Origin: Rhodopseudomonas palustris
GTDB taxonomy: Bacteria > Pseudomonadota > Alphaproteobacteria > Rhizobiales > Xanthobacteraceae
Length of the DNA stretch: 64,000 nucleotides
Assembly: GCA_016215605.1 (NCBI GenBank)
Contig: JACRJB010000031.1
Location: 17,080-81,079 of the forward strand
Direction: 5' to 3'
Under the pieces are notes generated by a model. It saw only the letters and a list, made by a program, of their open reading frames with translations, was not told the origin of the DNA and did no database searches. A program made the translations under genes and the position numbers. The first letter of the stretch is position 1, and each line of letters opens with the position of its first letter. Shown in pieces: positions 28,426 through 35,459 of this stretch.

Positions 28426-29178
28426 TTACTTGCTGTAGCGCTGCACGAAAGCGTGCACTTCGGCCGCGATCAGATCCTTGTCGTGATCGATCGTCGCGAC
28501 GTGATACGAACGGTTCAGCCACAGCAGCTCGATGCGATCGGAGCCGACATTGTTGGCGATCACGGTGGCGTTGTTCGGCGATAGCACGTGATCGACCCGC
28601 GAGTTGATCACGAAGGTCGGGCACTTGATCCGCGGCAGCAACGCACGTGCGGTGGCCGCAAGCCCGAGCGCCTGCTTCATGCAGACCACCGGCACCTCCG
28701 CATAAGCCAGTTCCTTGGTCTCGGTATCCATCATGTCGGAGCCGATGCCCGGGATGGTCTCGGGCAGATTGCGCGCATAGGCGATCGACGCCATGTCGGG
28801 CGATTCGATCTGCGCCGCGGCATTGATCGGGATCACGCCGCTGACCTTGTCCGGATGCATCGCGGCGAGATACAGCGACAGCGTGCCGCCCATCGACAGG
28901 CCGGCGACGAACACCTTGTCGCACTTGGCCGAGATTTCGGCCAAGGCGTCTTCGGCGGCGCCGACCCAATCGCTCGCCGTCGTCTTCGCCATCGCCGCGG
29001 GTGAGACGCCGTGTCCCGGCAGGCGCGGACCGAGCACGGTGTAGCCTTGCTCGCCGAGGCGCTCGCCGAGATAGCGCATGCTCTGCGGACTGCCGGTGAA
29101 CCCGTGCACCAGCAGCACGCCGATTTTCCCGCCCGGAAAGGAAAACGCTTCCGCGCCCGCCAAGACCACGTCACTCAT
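28426..29178 (-). CDS. Alpha/beta hydrolase, carboxylesterase (Est30/monoglyceride lipase-like)
   Basis: 250 residues. LLVHGFTGSPQSMRYLGE at 22-39 holds the HG oxyanion, GLSMGG at 93-98 holds nucleophile Ser95, and the acid and histidine appear as VINSRVDHVLSP and SYHVATIDHD near the C terminus. Motifs and length match bacterial carboxylesterase Est30, which hydrolyses short/medium esters. No signal peptide; cytoplasmic. It is convergent with tex and upstream-adjacent to the cobalamin-controlled Cys-rich gene, 127 bases away on the same strand, so co-transcription under the riboswitch is possible. Confidence 0.9.
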   Translation of the reverse strand: MSDVVLAGAEAFSFPGGKIGVLLVHGFTGSPQSMRYLGERLGEQGYTVLGPRLPGHGVSPAAMAKTTASDWVGAAEDALAEISAKCDKVFVAGLSMGGTLSLYLAAMHPDKVSGVIPINAAAQIESPDMASIAYARNLPETIPGIGSDMMDTETKELAYAEVPVVCMKQALGLAATARALLPRIKCPTFVINSRVDHVLSPNNATVIANNVGSDRIELLWLNRSYHVATIDHDKDLIAAEVHAFVQRYSK

Positions 29179-29304
29179 GTCGATCTCCTCTCGTGTTGCG
29201 ACTGCTTCATCGTCAGCTTCGACGTCTGGAATACGCGATCGCCGCGCCGATGGCGATTCATCCCTGCAGTCGCGATCGACGCCGCTTCCCGCCGCGGCGC
29301 TGCA

Positions 29305-29631
29305 TCACTCCGACGGCGTCTCCTTGATGCGCTTCGGATCCTGGTCCTGACCGTCCCACAGCTTCGGCTTTTCGAGCCAGCGCTGGATGAAATTCCACGA
29401 ACGGCGATAGCCGTTGTGCGGCAGCGTGCAGGCGCTGCAATCCTTGCGCCGGAGGCCGTTCCGATCGGTGAACACCTGATACGGCCCGGGACACTCGTAG
29501 GCGATCAGCGGGCAGTAGCAGAACAGGCAATTGAATTCCCGCTCGACGCCGCGGTGACACGGCAGGAACGGGCAGGCCTCGTTGGTGAAGCCCTTGAAGG
29601 CCTCGTTCGTCGTGGTGTCCTTGGGCTCCAT
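29305..29631 (-). CDS. Cysteine-rich small protein linked to cobalamin genes (PF04071-like)
   Basis: 108 residues with eight cysteines at 20, 25, 35, 38, 40, 47, 65 and 68 and His26. The core reads EACPFLPCHRGVEREFNC, CYCPLIAYEC and KDCSACTLPHN, matching the cysteine-rich small domain seen beside cobalamin genes in many bacteria. The spacing suggests metal or Fe-S binding, but no activity is known. The ATG at 29631 follows an ideal ribosome site (AAGGAG, 6 bases). Its leader carries a cobalamin riboswitch, so expression should fall when B12 is plentiful. It sits divergent from cobT. Confidence 0.85.
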   Translation of the reverse strand: MEPKDTTTNEAFKGFTNEACPFLPCHRGVEREFNCLFCYCPLIAYECPGPYQVFTDRNGLRRKDCSACTLPHNGYRRSWNFIQRWLEKPKLWDGQDQDPKRIKETPSE

Positions 29632-29766
29632 GTCCACTCCTTGACCAGCGGCGCATCGGCGCACGACCGCGCGCGGCGCCGACCGTCGCAGGGTCGCGGC
29701 GCGGCTGTGCCTCGCGTAAAATTGTTCAAGCGACAGCAGCGCGATCGGCGCTGCAACGACGGCGAA

Positions 29767-29784
29767 CTACGTCTTGATCGTCAT
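29767..29784 (-). CDS. Five-codon leader ORF behind the minus-strand cobalamin riboswitch
   Basis: ATG with four more codons (MTIKT) then TAG. A GCGGAG ribosome site lies directly after the 29798-29814 hairpin. Its placement means the riboswitch's translation switch acts here, 136 bases before the Cys-rich gene start. A counterpart exists on the plus strand. Confidence 0.45.
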   Translation of the reverse strand: MTIKT

Positions 29785-29797
29785 GGAATTCTCCGCT

Positions 29798-29814
29798 GTC
29801 GACCCACCGTCGAC
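29798..29814 (-). promoter_or_regulatory. P13-like hairpin of the minus-strand cobalamin riboswitch
   Basis: gtcgac-ggtgg-gtcgac: six-base stem, loop GGTGG. The loop plus the following G gives GTGGG, able to pair with CCCGC in the aptamer's L5. The plus-strand copy keeps the loop and swaps the outer pair. Confidence 0.6.
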
Positions 29815-29832
29815 ATCAACTGGACCATTGCC

Positions 29833-30008
29833 TGCGGCCGGTCTCCTGGCTCGCGGATGTTGTCCCGATCGCCTTCCCGAGCGCGAGAACGATCGCTCAG
29901 TGGCATGTCGATCGCGGACGATCCGCTCACAGTTGCGGGGGCAGCCGCGGAATTGGCGATCTCTCGCCGCACCGCATTCCCGTTTCACCTCTCTTGCGAG
30001 AGGCACCG
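29833..30008 (-). ncRNA. Cobalamin riboswitch (minus strand)
   Basis: Read on the minus strand it has, in order, GGTGCCTCTCGCAAGAGAGG (P2), the L4-P5 region GGCTGCCCCCGCAACTG followed by a TGAGCGGA arm, the conserved GCCACTG box, GGGAAGGCGATCGGGA and the closing AGCCAGGAGACCGGCC. These are the standard B12-box elements in the right spacing. It leads to the Cys-rich small gene. Confidence 0.93.
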
Positions 30009-30226
30009 AAGGCGACACGAAAAGAGCACGGCTCTGCTCCCCGCGCAAGCGCGATCCGAAATCGGCCACGGCGCGCGAACCAACGAAGGACAGCAGAAGG
30101 CGTCGCCCACGATCGCGTGTGAAGCAGACGAATAGCGAGTCGGTATGCACCTTCGTCTGAGACGCGGCATTCTGGTTGCTATCAATCTTGCGTCGGGCCC
30201 GGCGCCGTGCTCTTGTCGGTGCGTCT

Positions 30227-30402
30227 ACGGTGCCTCTCGCAAGAGAGGTGAAACAGGGAATGCGGTGCGGCGTGAAAACGCCAAGGCCGCGGCTGCCCCC
30301 GCAACTGTAAGCGGATCGGTTTCGATCACACCAGCCACTGAGACCGCAGAAGCGGCTTCGGGAAGGCGATCGGAACAACATCCGCGAGCCAGGAGACCGG
30401 CC
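30227..30402 (+). ncRNA. Cobalamin riboswitch (plus strand)
   Basis: Same elements as the minus-strand copy: GGTGCCTCTCGCAAGAGAGG, GGCTGCCCCCGCAACTGTAA, GCCACTGAGACCGCAGAAGC, GGGAAGGCGATCGGAACAAC and AGCCAGGAGACCGGCC. The first 45 bases differ from the other copy at only a few positions. It leads to cobT-cobS. Confidence 0.95.
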
Positions 30403-30421
30403 GGAGATTTGTGCAATGCCA

Positions 30422-30438
30422 TTCGACGGTGGGTCGAA
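30422..30438 (+). promoter_or_regulatory. P13-like hairpin of the plus-strand cobalamin riboswitch
   Basis: ttcgac-ggtgg-gtcgaa, with loop identical to the minus-strand hairpin and a compensatory T-A for G-C change at the stem base. It is directly followed by a ribosome site (GAAGGA) of the 30452 mini-ORF. Confidence 0.6.
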
Positions 30439-30451
30439 GAAGGACGTTCAG

Positions 30452-30475
30452 ATGCCACATCCGCTTTCCACGTAG
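30452..30475 (+). CDS. Seven-codon leader ORF behind the plus-strand cobalamin riboswitch
   Basis: ATG, then PHPLST and TAG. GAAGGA precedes the ATG by 8 bases and abuts the P13-like hairpin. Like its minus-strand counterpart it ends in ACG TAG. It lies 144 bases before cobT. Confidence 0.45.
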   Translation: MPHPLST

Positions 30476-30592
30476 CACCACGCTATCGCCGTCGGCATAG
30501 TTTCGACGATGCGGTCCGCGCTTGCTCGCGACCGCGCGGAGACGCTTGTCCGATCGCATCGAGTCGTCGTCCGCGGACGCGGAGGACGACGC

Positions 30593-30613
30593 ATGTCTCC
30601 TGCTCATCGCTGA
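30593..30613 (+). CDS. Short in-frame upstream ORF immediately before cobT
   Basis: ATG TCT CCT GCT CAT CGC TGA, preceded by GGAGG 7 bases away. It is in the same frame as cobT and stops 6 bases before the cobT ATG, which itself has no ribosome site. Reinitiation is possible; so is a mutated or misread cobT start. Confidence 0.4.
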   Translation: MSPAHR

Positions 30614-30619
30614 TCGCCC

Positions 30620-31684
30620 ATGCACGCCGCATTGCCCGCCCCGCATTTCTGCACGATCGACGCCGTCGATCATGCGCTCGAGCCGATCCTGCGCGGCCGG
30701 ATCGACGCCAAGGCCAAGCCGCCGGGCTCGCTCGGCCGGCTGGAAGATCTCGCCGTGCAGCTCGGCATGATCTGGCATCCGATGCCGCCGCGCGCGGAGC
30801 GCGCCACGGTGTTCATCTTCGCGGCTGATCACGGCATTGCGGCCGAAAGCGTGTCGCCCTATCCGGCGAGCGTGACGCGATCGATGGTGAGCGCCTATCT
30901 CGCCGGATGCGCCGGCATGAACGTGCTGGCGAAGGCCGCGGGCGCCGATGTCTGCGTCGTCGATGCCGGCATCGACGACGATCTGCCGCCCTGCCCCGGC
31001 CTGATCGATCGCAAGATCGCGCGCGGCACCCGCAATGCCAGCCGCGAGCCGGCGATGACCACCGATCAGGCGCGGCGCGCGATCGCCGCCGCGGTCACGC
31101 TGGTCTGCGATGCGATCGACGGCGGCATCGACATCGTCGCGATCGGCGAGATGGGGATCGGCAACACCACCTCCGCCGCGCTGATCACGCACCGTCTCGC
31201 CGCGGCGCCGATCGCCGATTGCGTCGGCCGCGGCGCCGGGCTCGATGCCGCCGGCGTCGCCCACAAGCTCGCGGTGGCGGCGCAAGCCGCCGCGCGCACC
31301 ACGGCCACCGCCCCGCTCGACGTGCTCGCTGAATTCGGCGGCTTCGAAATCGCGATGATGGCCGGCGCGGTGCTCGCCGCCGCGGCGCGGCGCCGTCCGG
31401 TGGTGATCGACGGCTTCATCGCCAGCGCCGCCGCCTTGGTCGCGGTGCGGCTACATCCGGAGGCGCGCGACTATTGCGTGTTCTCGCATCGCTCCGCGGA
31501 ACGCGGCCATAAAATTCTCCTCGAGACCATGGCGGCGACGCCCTATCTCGATCTCGGCCTGCGGCTCGGCGAAGGCACCGGCGCGCTGATGGCGATTCCG
31601 CTGCTCCGCGCCGCCGCCGGCATCCTCACCGATTTCGCCGACCTGTCCGACGTTCTCGCCGGCACGCTCGGGCGACGATCGTGA
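30620..31684 (+). CDS. cobT: Nicotinate-nucleotide--dimethylbenzimidazole phosphoribosyltransferase
   Basis: 354 residues. CobT makes alpha-ribazole phosphate from dimethylbenzimidazole and NaMN for the lower ligand of cobalamin. Family signatures: KPPGSLGRLEDLAVQLG near the start, IFAADHGIAAESVSPYP, IGEMGIGNTTSAA, CVGRGAGLD, EFGGFEIAMMAGA, and the C-terminal LGLRLGEGTGALMAIPLL with the catalytic glutamate region. Full length, with no gaps. The stop overlaps the cobS start as GTGA. The leader carries the plus-strand cobalamin riboswitch, so it should be repressed by B12. Confidence 0.96.
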   Translation: MHAALPAPHFCTIDAVDHALEPILRGRIDAKAKPPGSLGRLEDLAVQLGMIWHPMPPRAERATVFIFAADHGIAAESVSPYPASVTRSMVSAYLAGCAGMNVLAKAAGADVCVVDAGIDDDLPPCPGLIDRKIARGTRNASREPAMTTDQARRAIAAAVTLVCDAIDGGIDIVAIGEMGIGNTTSAALITHRLAAAPIADCVGRGAGLDAAGVAHKLAVAAQAAARTTATAPLDVLAEFGGFEIAMMAGAVLAAAARRRPVVIDGFIASAAALVAVRLHPEARDYCVFSHRSAERGHKILLETMAATPYLDLGLRLGEGTGALMAIPLLRAAAGILTDFADLSDVLAGTLGRRS

Positions 31685-32457
31685 TCCGCCTGTTGCGGCC
31701 TCTGCTGAACGCGATCCAGTTCATGACCGTGATGCCGATGCTCGGCGCCACGCGGCTCGACGACGACTGGGTGCTGGCCGCCCGCAAGTACTTCCCTCTG
31801 GTCGGCGTGCTGATCGGGCTGGTCAGCGCCGGCGTGTTGCTGCTCGCCTCCGGGCTCTGGACCGGCGCCGTGCCGGCGACGCTGGCGATCCTCGCCGGCG
31901 CGGTCGTCACCGGTGCGCTGCACGAAGACGGCGTCGCCGACACCGCGGACGGACTGTTCGGCGGCCGGACGCGCGAGCAGCGGCTCTCGATCATCAAGGA
32001 CAGCCGGATCGGCAGCTACGGCGCAGTGATGCTGGTGGCGAGCTTGGTGCTGCGCATCGTCGTGCTCGCCAGCCTGCCGCCCTGGCTGGGCGCCGCCGCG
32101 CTGATCGCCGGCCACAGCGTCGGGCGCGCCGGCATCGTGCTGGTGATGTCGGTGCTGCCCTATGCCGGCAATCCGGCGACCGCCAAGCTGAACTACCCGG
32201 CCGAGCCGATCGGTCACGCCGACGCCGCGGCGGCCGCGGCCTTCACCGCGCTCGGCATGCTGTGGCTGGGGATCTCCGCCCCTACGGCGGCCGGCGTCGG
32301 ACTCGCTGCCGCCGCGATCCTGGCGCTGCTACCAGCGATGGCGGCGCGTCGCCTGCTCGGCGGCTATGTCGGCGACGTGCTCGGCGCCACCGAACAGTTT
32401 GCCGAGATCGGGATGCTGCTGGGCGTCGCTGCGATCTCGGGCCAGAGTCAGATCTGA
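31681..32457 (+). CDS. cobS: Adenosylcobinamide-GDP ribazoletransferase
   Basis: 258 residues from a GTG that overlaps the cobT stop by 4 bases. CobS is an integral membrane enzyme joining adenosylcobinamide-GDP to alpha-ribazole. Signatures: IQFMTVMPM, ARKYFPLVGVLIGLVSAG, GALHEDGVADTADGLFGGRTREQRLSIIKDSRIGSYG cut here into HEDGVADTADGLFGG and MKDSRIGSYG-like parts, both with the acidic metal-binding residues, and six or so membrane spans. It ends 10 bases inside the convergent phosphatase-like gene. Translational coupling to cobT and the shared riboswitch give coordinated B12 repression. Confidence 0.95.
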   Translation: MIRLLRPLLNAIQFMTVMPMLGATRLDDDWVLAARKYFPLVGVLIGLVSAGVLLLASGLWTGAVPATLAILAGAVVTGALHEDGVADTADGLFGGRTREQRLSIIKDSRIGSYGAVMLVASLVLRIVVLASLPPWLGAAALIAGHSVGRAGIVLVMSVLPYAGNPATAKLNYPAEPIGHADAAAAAAFTALGMLWLGISAPTAAGVGLAAAAILALLPAMAARRLLGGYVGDVLGATEQFAEIGMLLGVAAISGQSQI

Positions 32458-32981
32458 TGCGCCGGACCGTCCCGCCAATCGAGCGGCAGACAGAACGGCG
32501 TGGCTTCGCCGTCGTACTCCGCGCCCCGGCCGATACGCTCGATCGCCTCGACCATGCGGCCGTTGCGCTTGAGCAGATCGTCCGCGATCGCGACCATCAG
32601 CCGGTTCGGCGTCGCCACCGGCGAGCAGCGGCGCAGCTCTTCGGCGATCGCGCGTTCCTCGCCCGGCGCACGGGCGCAGGCGATGACATAGGCCGCGGCC
32701 GGCGAGCGGCTGACGCCCATCCAGCAATGCACCAGCACGTCCTGACCGCTGTCGCAGCCGCGCGCGAAATCGATGATCCGGCGCACGATCGCAGCGTCCG
32801 GCGCGACATGGACGGAGCCGGTCTCGACGACGTCGTTGAAGGCGAGGATCAGCCGCTGCTCGGGCAGCCAGTCCTCGTTGAAGACGACGCGCTGCCACGG
32901 CGCCATCAACGACAGCGACCGCGCCGGCCGCAGCCGCGCGACGAGATCCTGAGCATGGCTGAGGGCGCTGACGATGATCAC
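32448..32981 (-). CDS. Protein-tyrosine-phosphatase-like protein (COG5350 type)
   Basis: 177 residues from the GTG at 32981. The phosphatase loop is HCWMGVSRS, a Cys86-x5-Arg92 signature with the following serine; the start IIVSALSHAQDLV and the LNEDW-like loop fit the family. Predicted to dephosphorylate a small or protein substrate in the cytoplasm; no partner is known. An ATG at 33095 would overlap the cobQ start and adds basic residues unlike the family. The gene lies between cobS and cobQ on the opposite strand, overlapping the end of cobS by 10 bases. Confidence 0.8.
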   Translation of the reverse strand: MIIVSALSHAQDLVARLRPARSLSLMAPWQRVVFNEDWLPEQRLILAFNDVVETGSVHVAPDAAIVRRIIDFARGCDSGQDVLVHCWMGVSRSPAAAYVIACARAPGEERAIAEELRRCSPVATPNRLMVAIADDLLKRNGRMVEAIERIGRGAEYDGEATPFCLPLDWRDGPAHQI

Positions 32982-33085
32982 GCCGGCGTCGTATCGCCGA
33001 CGCCGCGCCAGCGTCAAGCCGCTTCCGCCGACGTCGCGCTTTCTCCCCCGCCCGCTGTGTTTCTTTCCTCCGACGAGTTCTTCAA

Positions 33086-34660
33086 ATGACCGCACCCGAC
33101 GTCGATGAGTTGATCTCCCGCATCCAGTTCACGCCGCGCGCGACCGCGGCGCCGCGGCGGGCTCGCGCGCTGATGATCCAGGGCACCAGCTCCGACGTCG
33201 GCAAGAGCATGGTGGTCGCCGGCCTGTGCCGCGCCTATAGCCGCCGCGGCCTCGTGGTCCGTCCGTTCAAGGCGCAGAACATGAGCAACAACGCCGCGGT
33301 CGCCGGCGATCCCGATCTGCCCGGCGCCGACGGCGCCGCGGCGCGCGGCGAGATCGGCCGTGCGCAGGCGCTGCAGGCGCGCGCCTGCCGGACGGCGCCG
33401 TCGATCCACATGAATCCGGTGCTGCTGAAGCCGCAGACCGAGATCGGCGCGCAGGTCGTGCTGCGCGGCCGCGTGCTCGGCAATTGTCCGGCGCGGATCT
33501 ATCATCACATGCGGCAGCGCTTGATCCCGGCGGTGCTCGACAGTTTCGAGCGGCTCGCCGGTGAGGCCGATCTCGTGCTGGTGGAAGGCGCCGGCAGCGG
33601 CGCCGAGGTGTATCTGCGCGCCTCCGACATCACCAACATGCGCTTCGCCGAAGCCGCCGATCTGCCGGTCGTGTTCCTGTCCGACATCGATCGCGGCGGC
33701 ACGATGGCGGCGCTGGTCGGCAGCTACGTGCTGCTGAACGACGGCGACCGCGCCCGCGTCGCCGGCTATCTGATCAACAAATTCCGCGGCGACTTCTCGC
33801 TGTTCGAGCCCGGCTGCCGCACCATCACCGAACAGACCGGCTGGCCGTTTCTCGGCGTGCTGCGCTGGTTTCCCGGCGCCGACCGGCTGCCGGCGGAAGA
33901 CTCGCTCGCGCTCGAACGCGCCGCCGCCGCGAGCCGCGGCCGGATCAGGATCGCGGTGCCGCGGCTGCAGCGCGTGGCGAATTTCGACGACCTCGATCCG
34001 CTGGCCGCCGAGCCCGATGTCGATCTGCGCTGGATCCAGCCCGGCTCGCCGATCCCCGGCGACATCGACGTCGTCGTGCTGCCCGGCTCGAAGGCGACGC
34101 GCACCGAACTCGATCTGATCCGGCGCGAGGGCTGGGACGTCGATATCCACGCCCATGTCCGCCGCGGCGGCCGCGTCGTCGGCCTGTGTGCGGGCTTCCA
34201 GATGCTCGGCCGCGTGGTTCGCGATCCGATGGGCATCGAGGGACCGCCGGGAGAAACGCCGGGCCTCGGCCTGCTCGATGTCGAGACCGAGATTTCGGAC
34301 GACAAGCGGCTGGTCGAGATCGACGCGGTCGATCGGCTCGGCGGCTGCCGCGTGACCGGCTACGAGATGCACATGGGGCGCACCACCGGCGCCGGCCTGG
34401 GGCGGCCGTGGCTGCTGCTCGACGACGGATGCGGCAAGCCGCGGCCGGAGGGCGCGGTCTCGGCCGACGGCCGCGTCATGGGCGGCTATCTGCACGGCCT
34501 GTTCGGCGGCGACGGCTTCCGCTCGTCCTGGCTCGCGGCGCTCGGCGCGGCGACATCCGGCCTCGACTTCGAGCGCCGCATCGAGGACGCGCTCGAAGCT
34601 CTCGCCGATCACTGCGAAGACAATCTCGACCTCGACGCCCTGCTGGCGCTGGCGAAGTGA
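33086..34660 (+). CDS. cobQ: Cobyric acid synthase (glutamine-hydrolysing)
   Basis: 524 residues. It amidates adenosylcobyrinic a,c-diamide at four side chains. The N-terminal dethiobiotin-synthetase-like domain has LMIQGTSSDVGKSMVVAGLC (P-loop), FKAQNMSNNAAV and the metal/substrate stretch LVEGAGSGAEV. The C-terminal glutamine amidotransferase domain has nucleophile Cys368 in VVGLCAGFQMLG and the histidine in YEMHMGRT; GGYLHGLFGGDGFR closes it. It is in the same direction as cobT-cobS but separated by the antisense phosphatase gene; no third cobalamin riboswitch is visible, so it may be transcribed from the cobT promoter. Confidence 0.96.
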   Translation: MTAPDVDELISRIQFTPRATAAPRRARALMIQGTSSDVGKSMVVAGLCRAYSRRGLVVRPFKAQNMSNNAAVAGDPDLPGADGAAARGEIGRAQALQARACRTAPSIHMNPVLLKPQTEIGAQVVLRGRVLGNCPARIYHHMRQRLIPAVLDSFERLAGEADLVLVEGAGSGAEVYLRASDITNMRFAEAADLPVVFLSDIDRGGTMAALVGSYVLLNDGDRARVAGYLINKFRGDFSLFEPGCRTITEQTGWPFLGVLRWFPGADRLPAEDSLALERAAAASRGRIRIAVPRLQRVANFDDLDPLAAEPDVDLRWIQPGSPIPGDIDVVVLPGSKATRTELDLIRREGWDVDIHAHVRRGGRVVGLCAGFQMLGRVVRDPMGIEGPPGETPGLGLLDVETEISDDKRLVEIDAVDRLGGCRVTGYEMHMGRTTGAGLGRPWLLLDDGCGKPRPEGAVSADGRVMGGYLHGLFGGDGFRSSWLAALGAATSGLDFERRIEDALEALADHCEDNLDLDALLALAK

Positions 34661-34702
34661 GCGAGCGATTGAAGGGCATCAAGACAATGCGCTAGCTGTG
34701 AG

Positions 34703-34725
34703 CGCTTCATCGATTGATTGAAGCG
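34703..34725. terminator. Short hairpin after cobQ
   Basis: cgcttca-tcgattgat-tgaagcg, a 7-base stem with a 9-base loop 43 bases after the cobQ stop. No T-run follows. Confidence 0.35.
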
Positions 34726-34751
34726 ATACGGCCTTTCCGGAGGCACTGCCT

Positions 34752-34856
34752 CCTCATCCTGAGGAGCCCGGCGAAGCCGGGCGTCTCGAAGGATGAGGCG
34801 ATGCGGGCCGGCGGCCCATGGTTCGAGACGGCGCTTCGCGCCTCCTCACCATGAGG
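34752..34856. repeat. Palindromic intergenic repeat, family C
   Basis: ctcatcctgaggagcccggc on the left, then gaagccgggcgtctcgaaggatgag, and gttcgagacggcgcttcgcgcctcctcaccatgag on the right. An inverted copy occurs at 53271-53379. Beyond it to the tRNA (34857-35216) only weak open frames are seen, none supported. Confidence 0.85.
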
Positions 34857-35216
34857 CGCACTTGTGGCAAGAGATCTGGATCGCCGGCTCCGATTCCAGC
34901 AGAATCAGAACTGCGCTAAGCAGTTTGGGATGCGCGGCCGCGCGCCGCGATTCTCCGAACTAAGCGCATCGTTTGTGCCGATCGATGCGCTCGAACTCGC
35001 AGAATGCACGTCGCCATGCATTCGGCATGGCGCCCATCGCGCCGGAAGATTCGAGACAGATGAGCAAGGCCAGTCCGAAGGTGCGATCAGCGCCGCCTTC
35101 GCGACGTCGCCGAACCCGCACAAAGGGGAATCACCACCGCGATCAGCGTGGGCGGTCCGACAAGCGGACGACCGTCTGATGATGTTTGCGGGGTGACAGC
35201 CTGGTCACTGAAGGGA

Positions 35217-35292
<76 letters not shown>

Positions 35293-35331
35293 GGAGCCGA
35301 TCCGGAGTTTCCCGTTCGGGACGGCTGCGTT

Positions 35332-35360
35332 TAGCAAAGCAGGCCGGGGATGTCCAGCAA
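35332..35360 (-). promoter_or_regulatory. Candidate promoter of the tRNA-Lys gene
   Basis: On the minus strand TTGCTG, 17 bases, TTGCTA, ending about 40 bases before the mature tRNA. A moderate match to a sigma70-type promoter. Confidence 0.35.
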
Positions 35361-35404
35361 GCCGGGCGACTTTTTCCCGCCCGGGCTCGATCTTTTTCGC
35401 ATGC

Positions 35405-35434
35405 CGAAAACCGCCGGATCTCCGGCGGTTTTCG
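35405..35434. terminator. Intrinsic terminator after the LTXXQ gene
   Basis: gaaaaccgccgg-atct-ccggcggttttc: 12-base stem with four A/T pairs at the foot giving T-runs on both strands. It is 26 bases past the stop of the minus-strand gene. Confidence 0.85.
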
Positions 35435-35459
35435 TGCCCGATCGCGGCCGGCGCAGCGG

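Noticed and set aside
32982..33095. Longer start for the phosphatase-like protein
   Set aside because: It would overlap the cobQ start and adds a basic stretch without family similarity.
34864..35196. 110-codon frame between cobQ and tRNA-Lys
   Set aside because: No signal, domain or ribosome site; codon use is unlike neighbours. A short basic frame at 35060-35179 was likewise left out.
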